A stretch of DNA of 42,926 bases from Parcubacteria group bacterium (lineage in GTDB: Bacteria > Patescibacteriota > Minisyncoccia > JACPHC01). The stretch is from positions 1-42,926 of the forward strand of contig JACPHC010000008.1 in the NCBI GenBank assembly GCA_016188775.1, in the 5' to 3' direction. Under the pieces are notes generated by a model that was not told the DNA's origin, ran no database searches, and saw only the letters and a program-made list of their open reading frames with translations. Numbering within the stretch: the stretch's first letter is position 1; every line of letters starts with the position of its first letter. The translations under genes were made by a program, and so were the position numbers. Below, one piece after another: positions 18,201 through 28,000 of the stretch.

Positions 18201-18737
18201 TTAGAAAATTGGCCTAAAATTGAAAAGCGATTTTTGAATAAAAAATTAGAAAACCAAATGGCTCAAATCAGACATTTAGCTGAACTCGCGCTGGCGGAGC
18301 GCAATATAAATAAGGTGAAGGTTCGCCAGCCGCTCGGAAAATTAAAAATTTCCGCCAAAATAAACGCCGAACTTTTAAATTTATTAAAAGAAGAAGTTAA
18401 CGTCAAAGAAATCGAAATTGATTCAGGTTTGAAAAAAGAAATTTGGCTGGATACGGAAATTACGGAAGAACTTAAAAACGAAGGAACGGTTCGGGAAATA
18501 ATTCGCCAATTTCAGGATATGCGAAAGGAGGCGAGCTTGAGCCCGGCTGATAAAATAGAAGCCGGGATAGAGGCCGGACGATTTATCGCGCTTTTTAAAA
18601 AATTTGAGAATTTAATCAAAGATGAAACCGGCAGCGCCAAAATCAATTTTAGCCGGAGAGAAAAAAACGCTTTTTTAATTGAAAGAGAAATTAGTCTTGA
18701 GGGAGAAAAAATTTGGCTGGCGATTAAAAAATTGTAA
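15207..18737 (+). CDS. ileS: Isoleucyl-tRNA synthetase with inserted histidine-phosphatase domain
   Basis: [56 protein letters not shown]; insert [12 protein letters not shown]...IASHGDP. Confidence 0.95.
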   Translation: [1176 protein letters not shown]

Positions 18738-18749
18738 GTTTTATTCATC

Positions 18750-19253
18750 ATGCGTCGGACCGAAGCTATTGTTTTAAAAAAAAATGATTTTTCCGAGAAT
18801 GACCAGCTGTTGGTTTTGTATTCCAAGGATTTCGGCAAAATAAAAATTTTAGGTCGCGGCACTAAAAAAATTACCTCCAAATTAAATCCCCATTTGGATA
18901 TTTTTTCGCATACTTGGGTTTCTTTCGTTGAAGGGGAAAGGAATTTTATTCTGACGGATTCTCAAGAAATCCGTATTTTTCATTCTCTCAAAAAAAATTC
19001 TTTCAAAATTCAAGCCGCTTTTGGCATTGTTCATTTGATTGATCGTCTGATTCCCGAGCCGGAAGAGGATGCCAATATTTGGGAGCTTTTACAAAATACC
19101 CTGCGCGCCATCAATGAAAATCAAGAGTTTGATTTAATTAAAACTATAGTCAATAAATTTGAAGCTGAGTTATTAAATATGCTTGGCTACGGTTTTCAGG
19201 ACAACTCGCGGGATTTTATAAGAGATAATTTTTCTGGTATAATAATAGAGTAA
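18750..19253 (+). CDS. recO: DNA repair protein RecO (short)
   Basis: MRRTEAIVLKKNDFSENDQLLVLYSKDFGKIKILGRGTKK OB-fold N-terminus; 167 aa. Confidence 0.85.
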   Translation: MRRTEAIVLKKNDFSENDQLLVLYSKDFGKIKILGRGTKKITSKLNPHLDIFSHTWVSFVEGERNFILTDSQEIRIFHSLKKNSFKIQAAFGIVHLIDRLIPEPEEDANIWELLQNTLRAINENQEFDLIKTIVNKFEAELLNMLGYGFQDNSRDFIRDNFSGIIIE

Positions 19254-20380
19254 TGTTAATGAAAATAATTTTCCAAACAATCTCAAACAAAAAACTCTAT
19301 TTCAGCAGCATTTTAGCCGTTGGCATTATCTCTGTCACGGTTTTATTCTCCCAATCTTCCAACCCTGAACCATTTCGACCCATTGAAGATTTCGTCCTCT
19401 TTGGTAAAGAAGGCGTTCACCTATCTGAAGATATTCAAAGTTTAAGCGGCGATATCGGTTCAAATAAAGAAATCAAGATTGCCGAAAAATCAAAAATAGT
19501 CGGCAATCTTTTTTCTCAAGAAATTAAATTAACTGAAAATACAGAAATAGACGGCAATATTACCACCCAGCAACTAGAACAGACTTCAACAACTAAAATC
19601 CTTGGGACAATCTCAAAAGAAATATCCTTTCCCATAGCTCAAATACCCGATATTCCCGATTTTCAAATTGGCACTCAAGATATTGAAATAACTCAAAAAG
19701 ATTTTATTCTCCCTTCCGGCTCATTCCGCGATATCAGAGTTAAAGAAAACGCCAGCCTGATTATGGCTGGTATTTATAATCTCCGCTCTCTTAGATTAGA
19801 AAACAATTCTGTTATTCTTTTTAATGGCCTAACAATTCTCAACATTAGAAATTCATTTGAATTAGGCCAAGATATTATTGTTACTCCAAAACTTTCTAGT
19901 CTTTCAGTCAAAGAAATTAAAATCAACACTCTTGTTTCTGAAACTATTCATATTGGCAATCGTTCTATTTTAGGTTTTCGACTTATTGCGCCCAATGCAG
20001 TTGTTGAAATAGGCGAGGAAGGATTATTAAGGGGTTCAATTTGGGCAAGGGAGGTAGAAATAGAAAAAAATGCTTTAGTAAGCAAGGAAGATAGTTTTGA
20101 AAAAGAAAGTGATCCAACAAAAGTTGTTGAGGATCAGGGAGTGAAATTTATTGGTAATGAAATTTTGATTCTTTTTAAAAACGAAGCAACGCAATCTGCT
20201 ATTCAACAAGTTGTTAATTTAATAAATGGTAAAGTAGTTGGATTTATTCCTAATCCGCTCATTGTTAAAATAGAAGTTCAAACTATAACTCTTCAAGACT
20301 TAAATGATAAAATTCAGTTAATTAAAAATTTAAATAATCCGTTGATTGTAGGAGTTATGCAGAACTTATTAGCAAATTAA
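19253..20380 (+). CDS. Secreted bactofilin/polymer-forming-like protein with C-terminal subtilase-propeptide-like domain
   Basis: Beta-solenoid-like VGNLFSQEIKLTENTEIDGNITTQQL; C-terminal NEILILFKNEATQSAIQQVVNLINGKVVGFIPNPLIVKIEV resembles a fervidolysin/I9 prodomain; ATG overlaps recO TAA. Confidence 0.55.
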   Translation: MLMKIIFQTISNKKLYFSSILAVGIISVTVLFSQSSNPEPFRPIEDFVLFGKEGVHLSEDIQSLSGDIGSNKEIKIAEKSKIVGNLFSQEIKLTENTEIDGNITTQQLEQTSTTKILGTISKEISFPIAQIPDIPDFQIGTQDIEITQKDFILPSGSFRDIRVKENASLIMAGIYNLRSLRLENNSVILFNGLTILNIRNSFELGQDIIVTPKLSSLSVKEIKINTLVSETIHIGNRSILGFRLIAPNAVVEIGEEGLLRGSIWAREVEIEKNALVSKEDSFEKESDPTKVVEDQGVKFIGNEILILFKNEATQSAIQQVVNLINGKVVGFIPNPLIVKIEVQTITLQDLNDKIQLIKNLNNPLIVGVMQNLLAN

Positions 20381-20386
20381 TTTATT

Positions 20387-20680
20387 ATGAGTAAAAAATA
20401 TTTTATTACAACACTTTTATTCAATTTTATTTTCGGATTCGGATATTTATTAATCGTTTTTTTACTTTTCTATGGCTTTGTTTCGGATATTAAATTACCA
20501 ATTTCAATTTTCGTTTTTATTCCGCCAGGTTTATTTTTATTTAATTTTCTAAGTTTATTATTCGCTATAATGTACTTGAGACCATTTAATTATTTTAGCA
20601 GGATTAGTTTTTGGATTAGTATTTTTATTATGATTTTATTACTGATTTTATTAATTTTTATTAATTTAAGGCCGGTATAA
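20387..20680 (+). CDS. Small membrane protein
   Basis: 97 aa with several hydrophobic helices; no family recognised. Confidence 0.5.
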   Translation: MSKKYFITTLLFNFIFGFGYLLIVFLLFYGFVSDIKLPISIFVFIPPGLFLFNFLSLLFAIMYLRPFNYFSRISFWISIFIMILLLILLIFINLRPV

Positions 20681-20683
20681 ATC

Positions 20684-22867
20684 ATGAAATTGAAGAAGTT
20701 GTTTTTATTAATTTTAATAATAGTTAGCTTATTATCACTTAGTGGTCGAGTGCAAGCAGCTACTTTTGATATTGATTCCTTAAATTTACAAGAAGCATTA
20801 TCAAAAACTAATCCACCAGCAGCTTATTTTAAAATTGATTTAAAAGAAGCTTGGCAACTTATTAATACTGCAAGTTTAAATTTATCTTCTATTACGATTG
20901 GAATTATTGATACTGGTGTTGATATTAAACATCCGGAATTCGAGGGGGTTAAATTTGGAAATACACCGCTTGATGCAAAGATAGATGTCGGAAATTTAGA
21001 AAGCCATGGCACAAATGTCGCTGGAATTATTGGCGCGAATAATATTTCTTCCGCTTCGTCAGCGAATTACATTCTGCCTCAAATGAATGGAGTAGTAAGT
21101 GGAGTTAAAAATTTAGATTATACATTAGAAAATAGAAAAATTAGTAAATCACTTGGAATTATTACAGTTTTTTCTGTTAATAATAAAATTTTTGAATTAT
21201 CAAATAGCGGAGCGCAGATTATTAATTTGAGTTTAAGCGGTTTGTTTAATATTTCAGCGGATATTTTTTTCAGTGCTAATTTTTTTGTTCATTCCAATAT
21301 CTTTTTTGTCGTTAGCGCAGGTAATGATAATACATCTGCTTCATTAGCCGCACCAGCTAATTTAAGTTTTTTAGATAATGTTATTACTATAGGCGCTACG
21401 ACTTTAAATGATCAAAGGAAGGCAGATAGTAATTTTGGTGTTTCGGTTAATATTACAGCTCCTGGTGAGTCAGTTTTTTCACCAACATTTTTTGCGCCCC
21501 CTCTAGACTTGAGCGATTATGAGTTTTTCTCCGGTACCTCCGCCTCCGCCCCTATGGTCACCGGTGTCGCCGCCATCCTTAAAGCAATTAAACCAGAATT
21601 AACTCCTGGAGAAATCAAAGATATTCTTCAAAAATCCGCTGACCCGATTAAAACCGATAAACCTCTCGGTTCCGGTTGTTTTGATCCCAATAACAATTCA
21701 CAAGGATTTAATGGCTGTAGGTTAAATGCCTTTAAAGCCGTTTGTAGAATTTTAACTTGTTCCAGTTCGCTAATTAAAAATCTTCCTTTAGGTCATATTA
21801 CAACAGTAGCAGGCAATGGCTCACTGACATTTAGCGGCGATGGCGGTTTAGCTATTTTAGCCGGAATAGGCAACCCTCTTGGTATAGATATTGATGAGGA
21901 AGGCAATTTATTTATCGCGGATTTTTTTAATCATCGGATTCGTCGAGTTGACGCGGAAACTAAAATTATTACTACAATTGCCGGCACTGGCAATGTTATA
22001 ATTAGTCCGGATGGCAGTTTAGCCATTTCAAACCATATAAGTCATCCCAATGGTTTGGTTGTTGATAGTTTTGGAAATATTTTTTTTGCCGAGATGGTAG
22101 GATTAATTAGAAAGATAGAAGGGTCAAGCGGCATCCTTTCTACTATTCTAAAAAGCGGCTTAAATAATCCATCTACAATCGCAATGAAAAATATAACTAT
22201 AGATAATAACGGCGATATTTTTATTGCCGATAGAGATAATCACAGGATTTTGAAAGTTAATTCAGTAACAAAAGAAGTTATTCTTATTGCTGGCAGAGGA
22301 ACTCCGGGTTTTAGCGGAGACAATGGTCTTGCTATCGATGCTCAATTGCAAAATCCCGCGGGTGTAGCTGTTGACCCAAATGGCAATGTTTTTATCGCTG
22401 ATACGAACAATCATCGAATAAGACACATTGACGCCTTAACAGGTATCATAACTACAATAACAGGAAAAGGCACGCGTAAACCCCCGGGGGATTGCGGTAT
22501 TGGCCCCGACATAGGCATTGGTGAGTTTAGCGGCGATGGAGGTCCTGCTATTTTGGCGGAATTAAATTTTCCGCAAGGAGTAGCAGTTGATAATGTTGGT
22601 CATTTATTTATCGCTGATTCATTTAATCATCGAGTCAGACAAGTTGATTTAGTTAGCGGCATTATTACCACAATTGCCGGTTCTGGCGGTACTGGAATTC
22701 CCCAAGGAATTGGTTGCCTAACGCTTTTCCGAGGAGATTTTAGCGGGGATAACGATATCGCAACCTTGGCAAAAATAAGCCACCCCACCCATCTTACTTT
22801 AGATAAAGCGGGAAATTTGTTTATTTCTACTAATAATCGAATTCGTGCTGTGAGGTTAGCGCCGTAG
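20684..22867 (+). CDS. Subtilisin-like serine protease (S8) with C-terminal NHL repeats
   Basis: IGIIDTGVDIKHPEF, ESHGTNVAGIIG, SGTSASAPMVTGVAA; repeated GNLFIADFFNHRIRRVD-type NHL units. Confidence 0.9.
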   Translation: MKLKKLFLLILIIVSLLSLSGRVQAATFDIDSLNLQEALSKTNPPAAYFKIDLKEAWQLINTASLNLSSITIGIIDTGVDIKHPEFEGVKFGNTPLDAKIDVGNLESHGTNVAGIIGANNISSASSANYILPQMNGVVSGVKNLDYTLENRKISKSLGIITVFSVNNKIFELSNSGAQIINLSLSGLFNISADIFFSANFFVHSNIFFVVSAGNDNTSASLAAPANLSFLDNVITIGATTLNDQRKADSNFGVSVNITAPGESVFSPTFFAPPLDLSDYEFFSGTSASAPMVTGVAAILKAIKPELTPGEIKDILQKSADPIKTDKPLGSGCFDPNNNSQGFNGCRLNAFKAVCRILTCSSSLIKNLPLGHITTVAGNGSLTFSGDGGLAILAGIGNPLGIDIDEEGNLFIADFFNHRIRRVDAETKIITTIAGTGNVIISPDGSLAISNHISHPNGLVVDSFGNIFFAEMVGLIRKIEGSSGILSTILKSGLNNPSTIAMKNITIDNNGDIFIADRDNHRILKVNSVTKEVILIAGRGTPGFSGDNGLAIDAQLQNPAGVAVDPNGNVFIADTNNHRIRHIDALTGIITTITGKGTRKPPGDCGIGPDIGIGEFSGDGGPAILAELNFPQGVAVDNVGHLFIADSFNHRVRQVDLVSGIITTIAGSGGTGIPQGIGCLTLFRGDFSGDNDIATLAKISHPTHLTLDKAGNLFISTNNRIRAVRLAP

Positions 22868-22911
22868 TGGCAAGGATGTAAATTTGAATTTATTTAAAAT
22901 TTATTTTTATC

Positions 22912-24807
22912 GTGCCTCTTGAAGAAATAGAAAAAAAACTTTATCAACAGGCCGAATCCGAGGCGGAAAAAATTCCTCAACGCCAAGCGGCTCCGTTTGG
23001 CGTTGAGCCGGTCCAAAATGAAACTCCTCCCGTTTTCGAGCCTTTTAAATTAGCGGAAGAATTTATGCCTCAAACCAAAAAAAGAAGATGGATTTTATGG
23101 CTAGTTTTATTTTTATTGGTTATTTTTGGCGGAGTCATCAGTTATTGGTCTTTTTTTATTCCGAGATTTGCCGCTAGCGAAGTTTTGCTTGAGATTAAAG
23201 CTCCGACTAGCCGAGTCCAGGCCGGGGAAAAAATAACTTTTTCGGTTAATTATAAAAATCAAAGCCGTATTGTCCTTCAAGACGTTGAATTGACTTTTAT
23301 TTTTCCGAAATCTTCCCAGCTGATTTTAGGACCGGGTGAAAAAGTAATGGCTGACAGAATAACAAAACGAATCGGTGTTTTAAATTCGGGCGAAGAAGGT
23401 AGCAGTCGTTTTGAGACTCGAATTTTTGGGCTAAACGGCGAAACTAAATCAGCCGAGGTTATTCTATCTTATCAGCCTGAAAAAATAGCAAGTTTTTTTG
23501 AAAATAAAGCTAGATTTAATTTATCGGTCGCCGAAGTGCCTCTGGAAATTTCTTTAGTTTTGCCGTCTAAAGTGACTTTGGGCCAGGATTTTGATTTTTC
23601 GATTCATTACCTTTCCCGAGCCAAGACTGTTTTTTCAAATTTAAAAATTAAATTGGATTCGCCGCCATCTTTTAAATACTTGGAATTTTCGTCAAAACCT
23701 TTAGAGGATAGTGTTTGGCTGATTGGCGATTTGGAGCCGGGGAAAGAAGGGGATATAAAAATTAAAGGCCGAATAGAGGGCGAGGTTTTAACTCTTGGAT
23801 TTAAAGCCGCGTTTGGCTCGGAAGATCCGGAGACTAAAAATTTTGAAATTTTTTCCGAGGCTTCCGAATCTTTAAACCTTATTTCTTCGCCTCTTCGCGT
23901 CAGTCAGAAAATTAACGGCCTTTCCGAATATGATGCCAAAGCCGGCGATAATTTGCAATTTGATATTGAGTTTGAGAATACGACGGCTGTCGGAATTCCA
24001 GACGCGATTATTATGGCTCAAATTGAAGGCAAGGCGCTGGATTTAACCAGCCTGAATATCTCAAATGGCTCGTTTAATCAGACCACAAATTCCATTATTT
24101 GGAATCCCGGATTAATGCCCGAATTGAGTTATCTTGATCCGGGCGAGAGGGGAGTTGTTTCTTATGGCGTTAAAGTTAAAAATCCTTTGCCTATTTCCGC
24201 TTTTGGCGACACTAATTTTAAAATTATTTCCCGCGTAAAAATAGACAGCTCTAAAGCGCCTCTTGAGCTGGCCAACGTTAAAATCAGCGGCGAGTCGGAA
24301 GCAAGCATTAAAATCAGCGGCAAACTTTCTTTGAAGGCAAGCGGACTTTATCGTTCCGGGCCGATAAAAAATACCGGCCCGATTCCGCCTAAAATTGCCA
24401 ACCAGACCAGCTATACGATTGTCTGGCGCATTACGAACACGGCTAACGATGATAGTAATGTTGAGGTTAGGGCGATTTTGCCGCCGCATATCGCTTGGTT
24501 AAATCGTTTTGAGCCGTCCAGCGCCAATCTAAATTATAATTCTTTGTCCGGAGAGGTTGTTTGGAAAGTCGGCGATGTCAAAGCCGCCACGGGCATTTTA
24601 AGGCCAGCCCTGGAAGTCGCTTTCCAAATCGGCCTGACCCCTTCGCTTTCACAGATCGGCCGAGCCGTTGATTTGATATCGGCCAGCCATATTAAAGGCC
24701 AAGATAATTTTACCGGCATTAGCGTTGAAGAGAGCAAAGCGGCTATTTTTACCGATCTTCCCGATGATCGGACTTTTAAGCAAGGAGACGGAATAGTTGT
24801 TCAGTAG
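22912..24807 (+). CDS. DUF11-like/surface beta-sandwich protein with N-terminal TM anchor
   Basis: GTG start; TM helix RRWILWLVLFLLVIFGGVISYW; repeats such as VQAGEKITFSVNYKNQSRIVLQDVELTFIFP. Confidence 0.65.
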   Translation: MPLEEIEKKLYQQAESEAEKIPQRQAAPFGVEPVQNETPPVFEPFKLAEEFMPQTKKRRWILWLVLFLLVIFGGVISYWSFFIPRFAASEVLLEIKAPTSRVQAGEKITFSVNYKNQSRIVLQDVELTFIFPKSSQLILGPGEKVMADRITKRIGVLNSGEEGSSRFETRIFGLNGETKSAEVILSYQPEKIASFFENKARFNLSVAEVPLEISLVLPSKVTLGQDFDFSIHYLSRAKTVFSNLKIKLDSPPSFKYLEFSSKPLEDSVWLIGDLEPGKEGDIKIKGRIEGEVLTLGFKAAFGSEDPETKNFEIFSEASESLNLISSPLRVSQKINGLSEYDAKAGDNLQFDIEFENTTAVGIPDAIIMAQIEGKALDLTSLNISNGSFNQTTNSIIWNPGLMPELSYLDPGERGVVSYGVKVKNPLPISAFGDTNFKIISRVKIDSSKAPLELANVKISGESEASIKISGKLSLKASGLYRSGPIKNTGPIPPKIANQTSYTIVWRITNTANDDSNVEVRAILPPHIAWLNRFEPSSANLNYNSLSGEVVWKVGDVKAATGILRPALEVAFQIGLTPSLSQIGRAVDLISASHIKGQDNFTGISVEESKAAIFTDLPDDRTFKQGDGIVVQ

Positions 24808-24821
24808 TTTATATTAATATT

Positions 24822-25013
24822 ATGGCTTACAAGGAATATAAAAGTGAAAATTGGATATTATTTTTTCTTATCATCTTGCTGATTTTGGCGTTCATTTTTT
24901 TCTTAATTTATGTTGATCAAATTCGAGCCTATGTTAATAGCTTCATCACGCCCGTCAAGTATCAGCCGATTCAAAAGCGAAATTCATTTCCAACCATTTA
25001 TATAAAACAATAA
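24822..25013 (+). CDS. Small single-TM protein
   Basis: 63 aa, NWILFFLIILLILAFIFFLIYV helix; lies between two collinear genes. Confidence 0.45.
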   Translation: MAYKEYKSENWILFFLIILLILAFIFFLIYVDQIRAYVNSFITPVKYQPIQKRNSFPTIYIKQ

Positions 25014-25040
25014 TTTTGATATGATAGAAATAATTAATTC

Positions 25041-25074
25041 ATCCGCCAAAATTTCTGAAAAAATTTAGGCGGAT
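25041..25074. terminator. Hairpin ATCCGCCaAAATTTctgaaaAAATTTaGGCGGAT (terminator or attenuator)
   Basis: 14-nt arms with one mismatch, ~10 nt before the ATG at 25085. Confidence 0.5.
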
Positions 25075-25084
25075 AAATAAAAAT

Positions 25085-28000
25085 ATGAAAAAATACCTTT
25101 TTATTTTAACTTTTTTAGCCGCGATTTTATTCGCTTTCTCGGCCCAAGCTTTAACAATCAGCAATGTTTTGGTCAATACCACCGCCAGTTCCGCGTCTTT
25201 GACCTGGACGACTAGCGAACCCACCAGTTCTTATGTTGAATACACCCGTTCGGATGTTGAGCCGATTAGCTATACCAATTACGTCCAAGACGCGAATTTA
25301 ATAACTAATCACCAGATGACCCTTAGCAATCTTTCGACTGGAAAATATTATTATCGTATTTGGGCTTTTACTTCGGGAATTTATGTTTCAACGACTTATC
25401 TGGGAAATTTTACGATTTCCGCGGATATGACCGGAACCGGCGTAATTGCCGACGTGACGCCGCCGGTCATTTCTAGCGTCCAAGTTTCTTCTTCCAGCAT
25501 AACCGCTGATTCGGCGACTATCAGTTGGCTGACAGACGAGCCATCAACTTCGGGAGTGAATTACGGCATTGCCAGCGTAAGTGAATTTACAAAACCGGAA
25601 GATGCGAGTCTCGTCACTTCTCATATAGCGACTTTAACCGGACTTAGGGCCGCCACTGTTTATCAATATAAAGTTTTTTCTCGGGATTCGGCCGGCAATA
25701 TCGCTTATTCCGCGATTTATAATTTTACCACTGCTTCGTCAGGAGCGATTTTAACAGGCGACACAACGCCTCCGACGGTTAGTTCATTTTTAGCCGAATC
25801 AACCGCTGGCGGTTTTGCTAAAATTACCGTAACTTTTTCCGAAAGCGTGGATCAGGCAACTTTAAATTCTGCTAATATCTATTTTTCACCGGTTGGATCA
25901 ACCGCTAAAGTCGCTGGAAATTTAACATTGAGCGCCAGTAGCGTTGTTTTTACAGCAACAGAATGTTTGCAGAATATGAGTTATGCTTTTATCATTTCCC
26001 GATTTGTCAAAGATTTAACTGGCAATCAAATGAGCGCGGATTATACAAGCGGATCGCAGAATTTATATTCTTCGGTTTGCCAAACTACTACCGCCACTCC
26101 AACGACCACTCCAACGATAACGACCACGACAATTCAATCAGGCCAGCTTCAAGGCAAAGTCACGGATTCTAATAACGCAACAGTCAGCGGAGCTTATATT
26201 TATGTTCATAACAACGATTTTACGTTATATTTTTGGTCCCAGTCGGATAGCGCTGGCAATTACACGATAACTAATATCACTCCCGGCTCTTATACTTTGG
26301 AACTTTCTCCGCCGTCAAATTTTCCTAATTTGCTTCGTCCTTCAACTTTGACAGTCAGCATTGTTTCGGGCGTTACCTCAACTCAAAATGTTCAATTTTC
26401 CGCCGGCGGGAAAACTATCAAAGGAAAAGTTATTTCGGTTATTGGGACGCCAATTACCGACGCCCAAGTAGAAGCTTATCAGGAGTCCACTTCCAGCTGG
26501 ACCACGGCTTTTACCGATACTTACGGGAATTTTATTTTAAAAGTCAGCGGCGGCAGCTGGTCAGTCGGCGTTATGCCCAAAACAGGAATTCAGGCAAGCT
26601 GGGTGTACGCAAAATCGCCGTCTTTAATCAGTTTTTCAAATGACGCGATCGCGGAAGAAAAAACAGTTGATTTTCAGGTTGATTCAACGCCAAGCAGTAT
26701 TTTTGGAAAAATTATTTTGCCGTCAGGCGCTTATCCAAAAAGCGGAACATCCGTGACAGCGATTAGTTCTTCGGGTTTAAGCGGCTTTTCCAGCACCGGC
26801 ATTGACGGCAGTTTTTCGATTAATCTTTCTCCCGGGACTTATAATTTGGAAATTTACAGCGCTGATTCGTCTTATGCCGCTCCTTCGATTTCCGCTTTTA
26901 CTTTGCTTGAGAGCGAGAAGAAAAATTTAGAAACGATTTATTTAGTTTTAAAAACCGAACATATTAAAGGGTTTGTTTATAATTCTCAAAAACAAATTCA
27001 GTCTAATATTTTAGTCAGCGCCAAGCAGATTGACGGAACCGGATTTGTTTTAGTTTACACGAATTCAAGCGGCGCTTATGATTTATCTATTAGCTCGGGT
27101 TCTTGGGAAGTAATCGCTTTAGGGATTGCTAGTCCCACTCAAGTTCAAGTCATTCAAGGAGCCACGGTTAATTTGGATTTTGTTTTACCTTTATTAGACG
27201 CTGTTCTTTTCGGAACAGTTAAAGATTCGGCCGGCAATATCTTATCCGATATTTCCGGTTTTGCCATACTGGAGCCGGATTTTATCGGCAGTCCGGTTGA
27301 GCGGGGAACTTTTAAAATCTCGGCCAAAGCCGGAAGCTACACGCTTCGCCTCGATCTTTCCGCCGGTTCGATTTATAATTCGACTGAAAAAATTTCCGTT
27401 TTGCTTGTGGGCGGACAAACCAAAGAAGCGATAATCACTCTTTTCAAAAATAACGCTGTTATTTCCGGTTTTTTGAAAGATACGGCCGGCGTTGTTATGA
27501 CCGGCATCAAAGCCGAAGTTTTTGCTTACAGCGACAACGGGTCTTTTCAAAAAACCTTGATAGATTCAGCCACCGGCGGATATAAATTTAATGTCGGCTC
27601 CGGGGTTTGGTATCTTGGGCTTAGCATTGATTCGGTTTCCGGCTATCAGGCAAAATCAATAGCCCCCGGCGGCCTTAAAATTGTCGGCGCTGAAACGGTC
27701 AGCCAGGATATTTTTATCACGCGAGTTGATTCTTTAATTTCAGGGAGCGTGAAAAAAAGCGACGGTTCTCCTTTGGCTAATGCTTGGGTTGGCGTTTCAT
27801 CGCGTCCGATTGTTTCAGGAACCGACTTCGCCGCTTCAGGGTTTTTAACCCAAGAAATCGAAACCGGCGTTTTTTCCGATAAAGACGGCAATTTTTCAAT
27901 TAAAGTGCCGGGCGGGACTTATTACGCGCGCGCTTTTTACGCTCTGGCCAAAGGGCTGATTAATCCCGACGAGATTAAAGTTGTTGCTGCGTCAAATAAG

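Noticed and set aside
26080-26130. ACT/ACG-rich repeat ACTACCGCCACTCCAACGACCACTCCAACGATAACGACCACGACA
   Set aside because: Encodes a Thr/Pro linker (TTTATPTTTPTITTTTI) in the surface protein; ordinary low-complexity linker.
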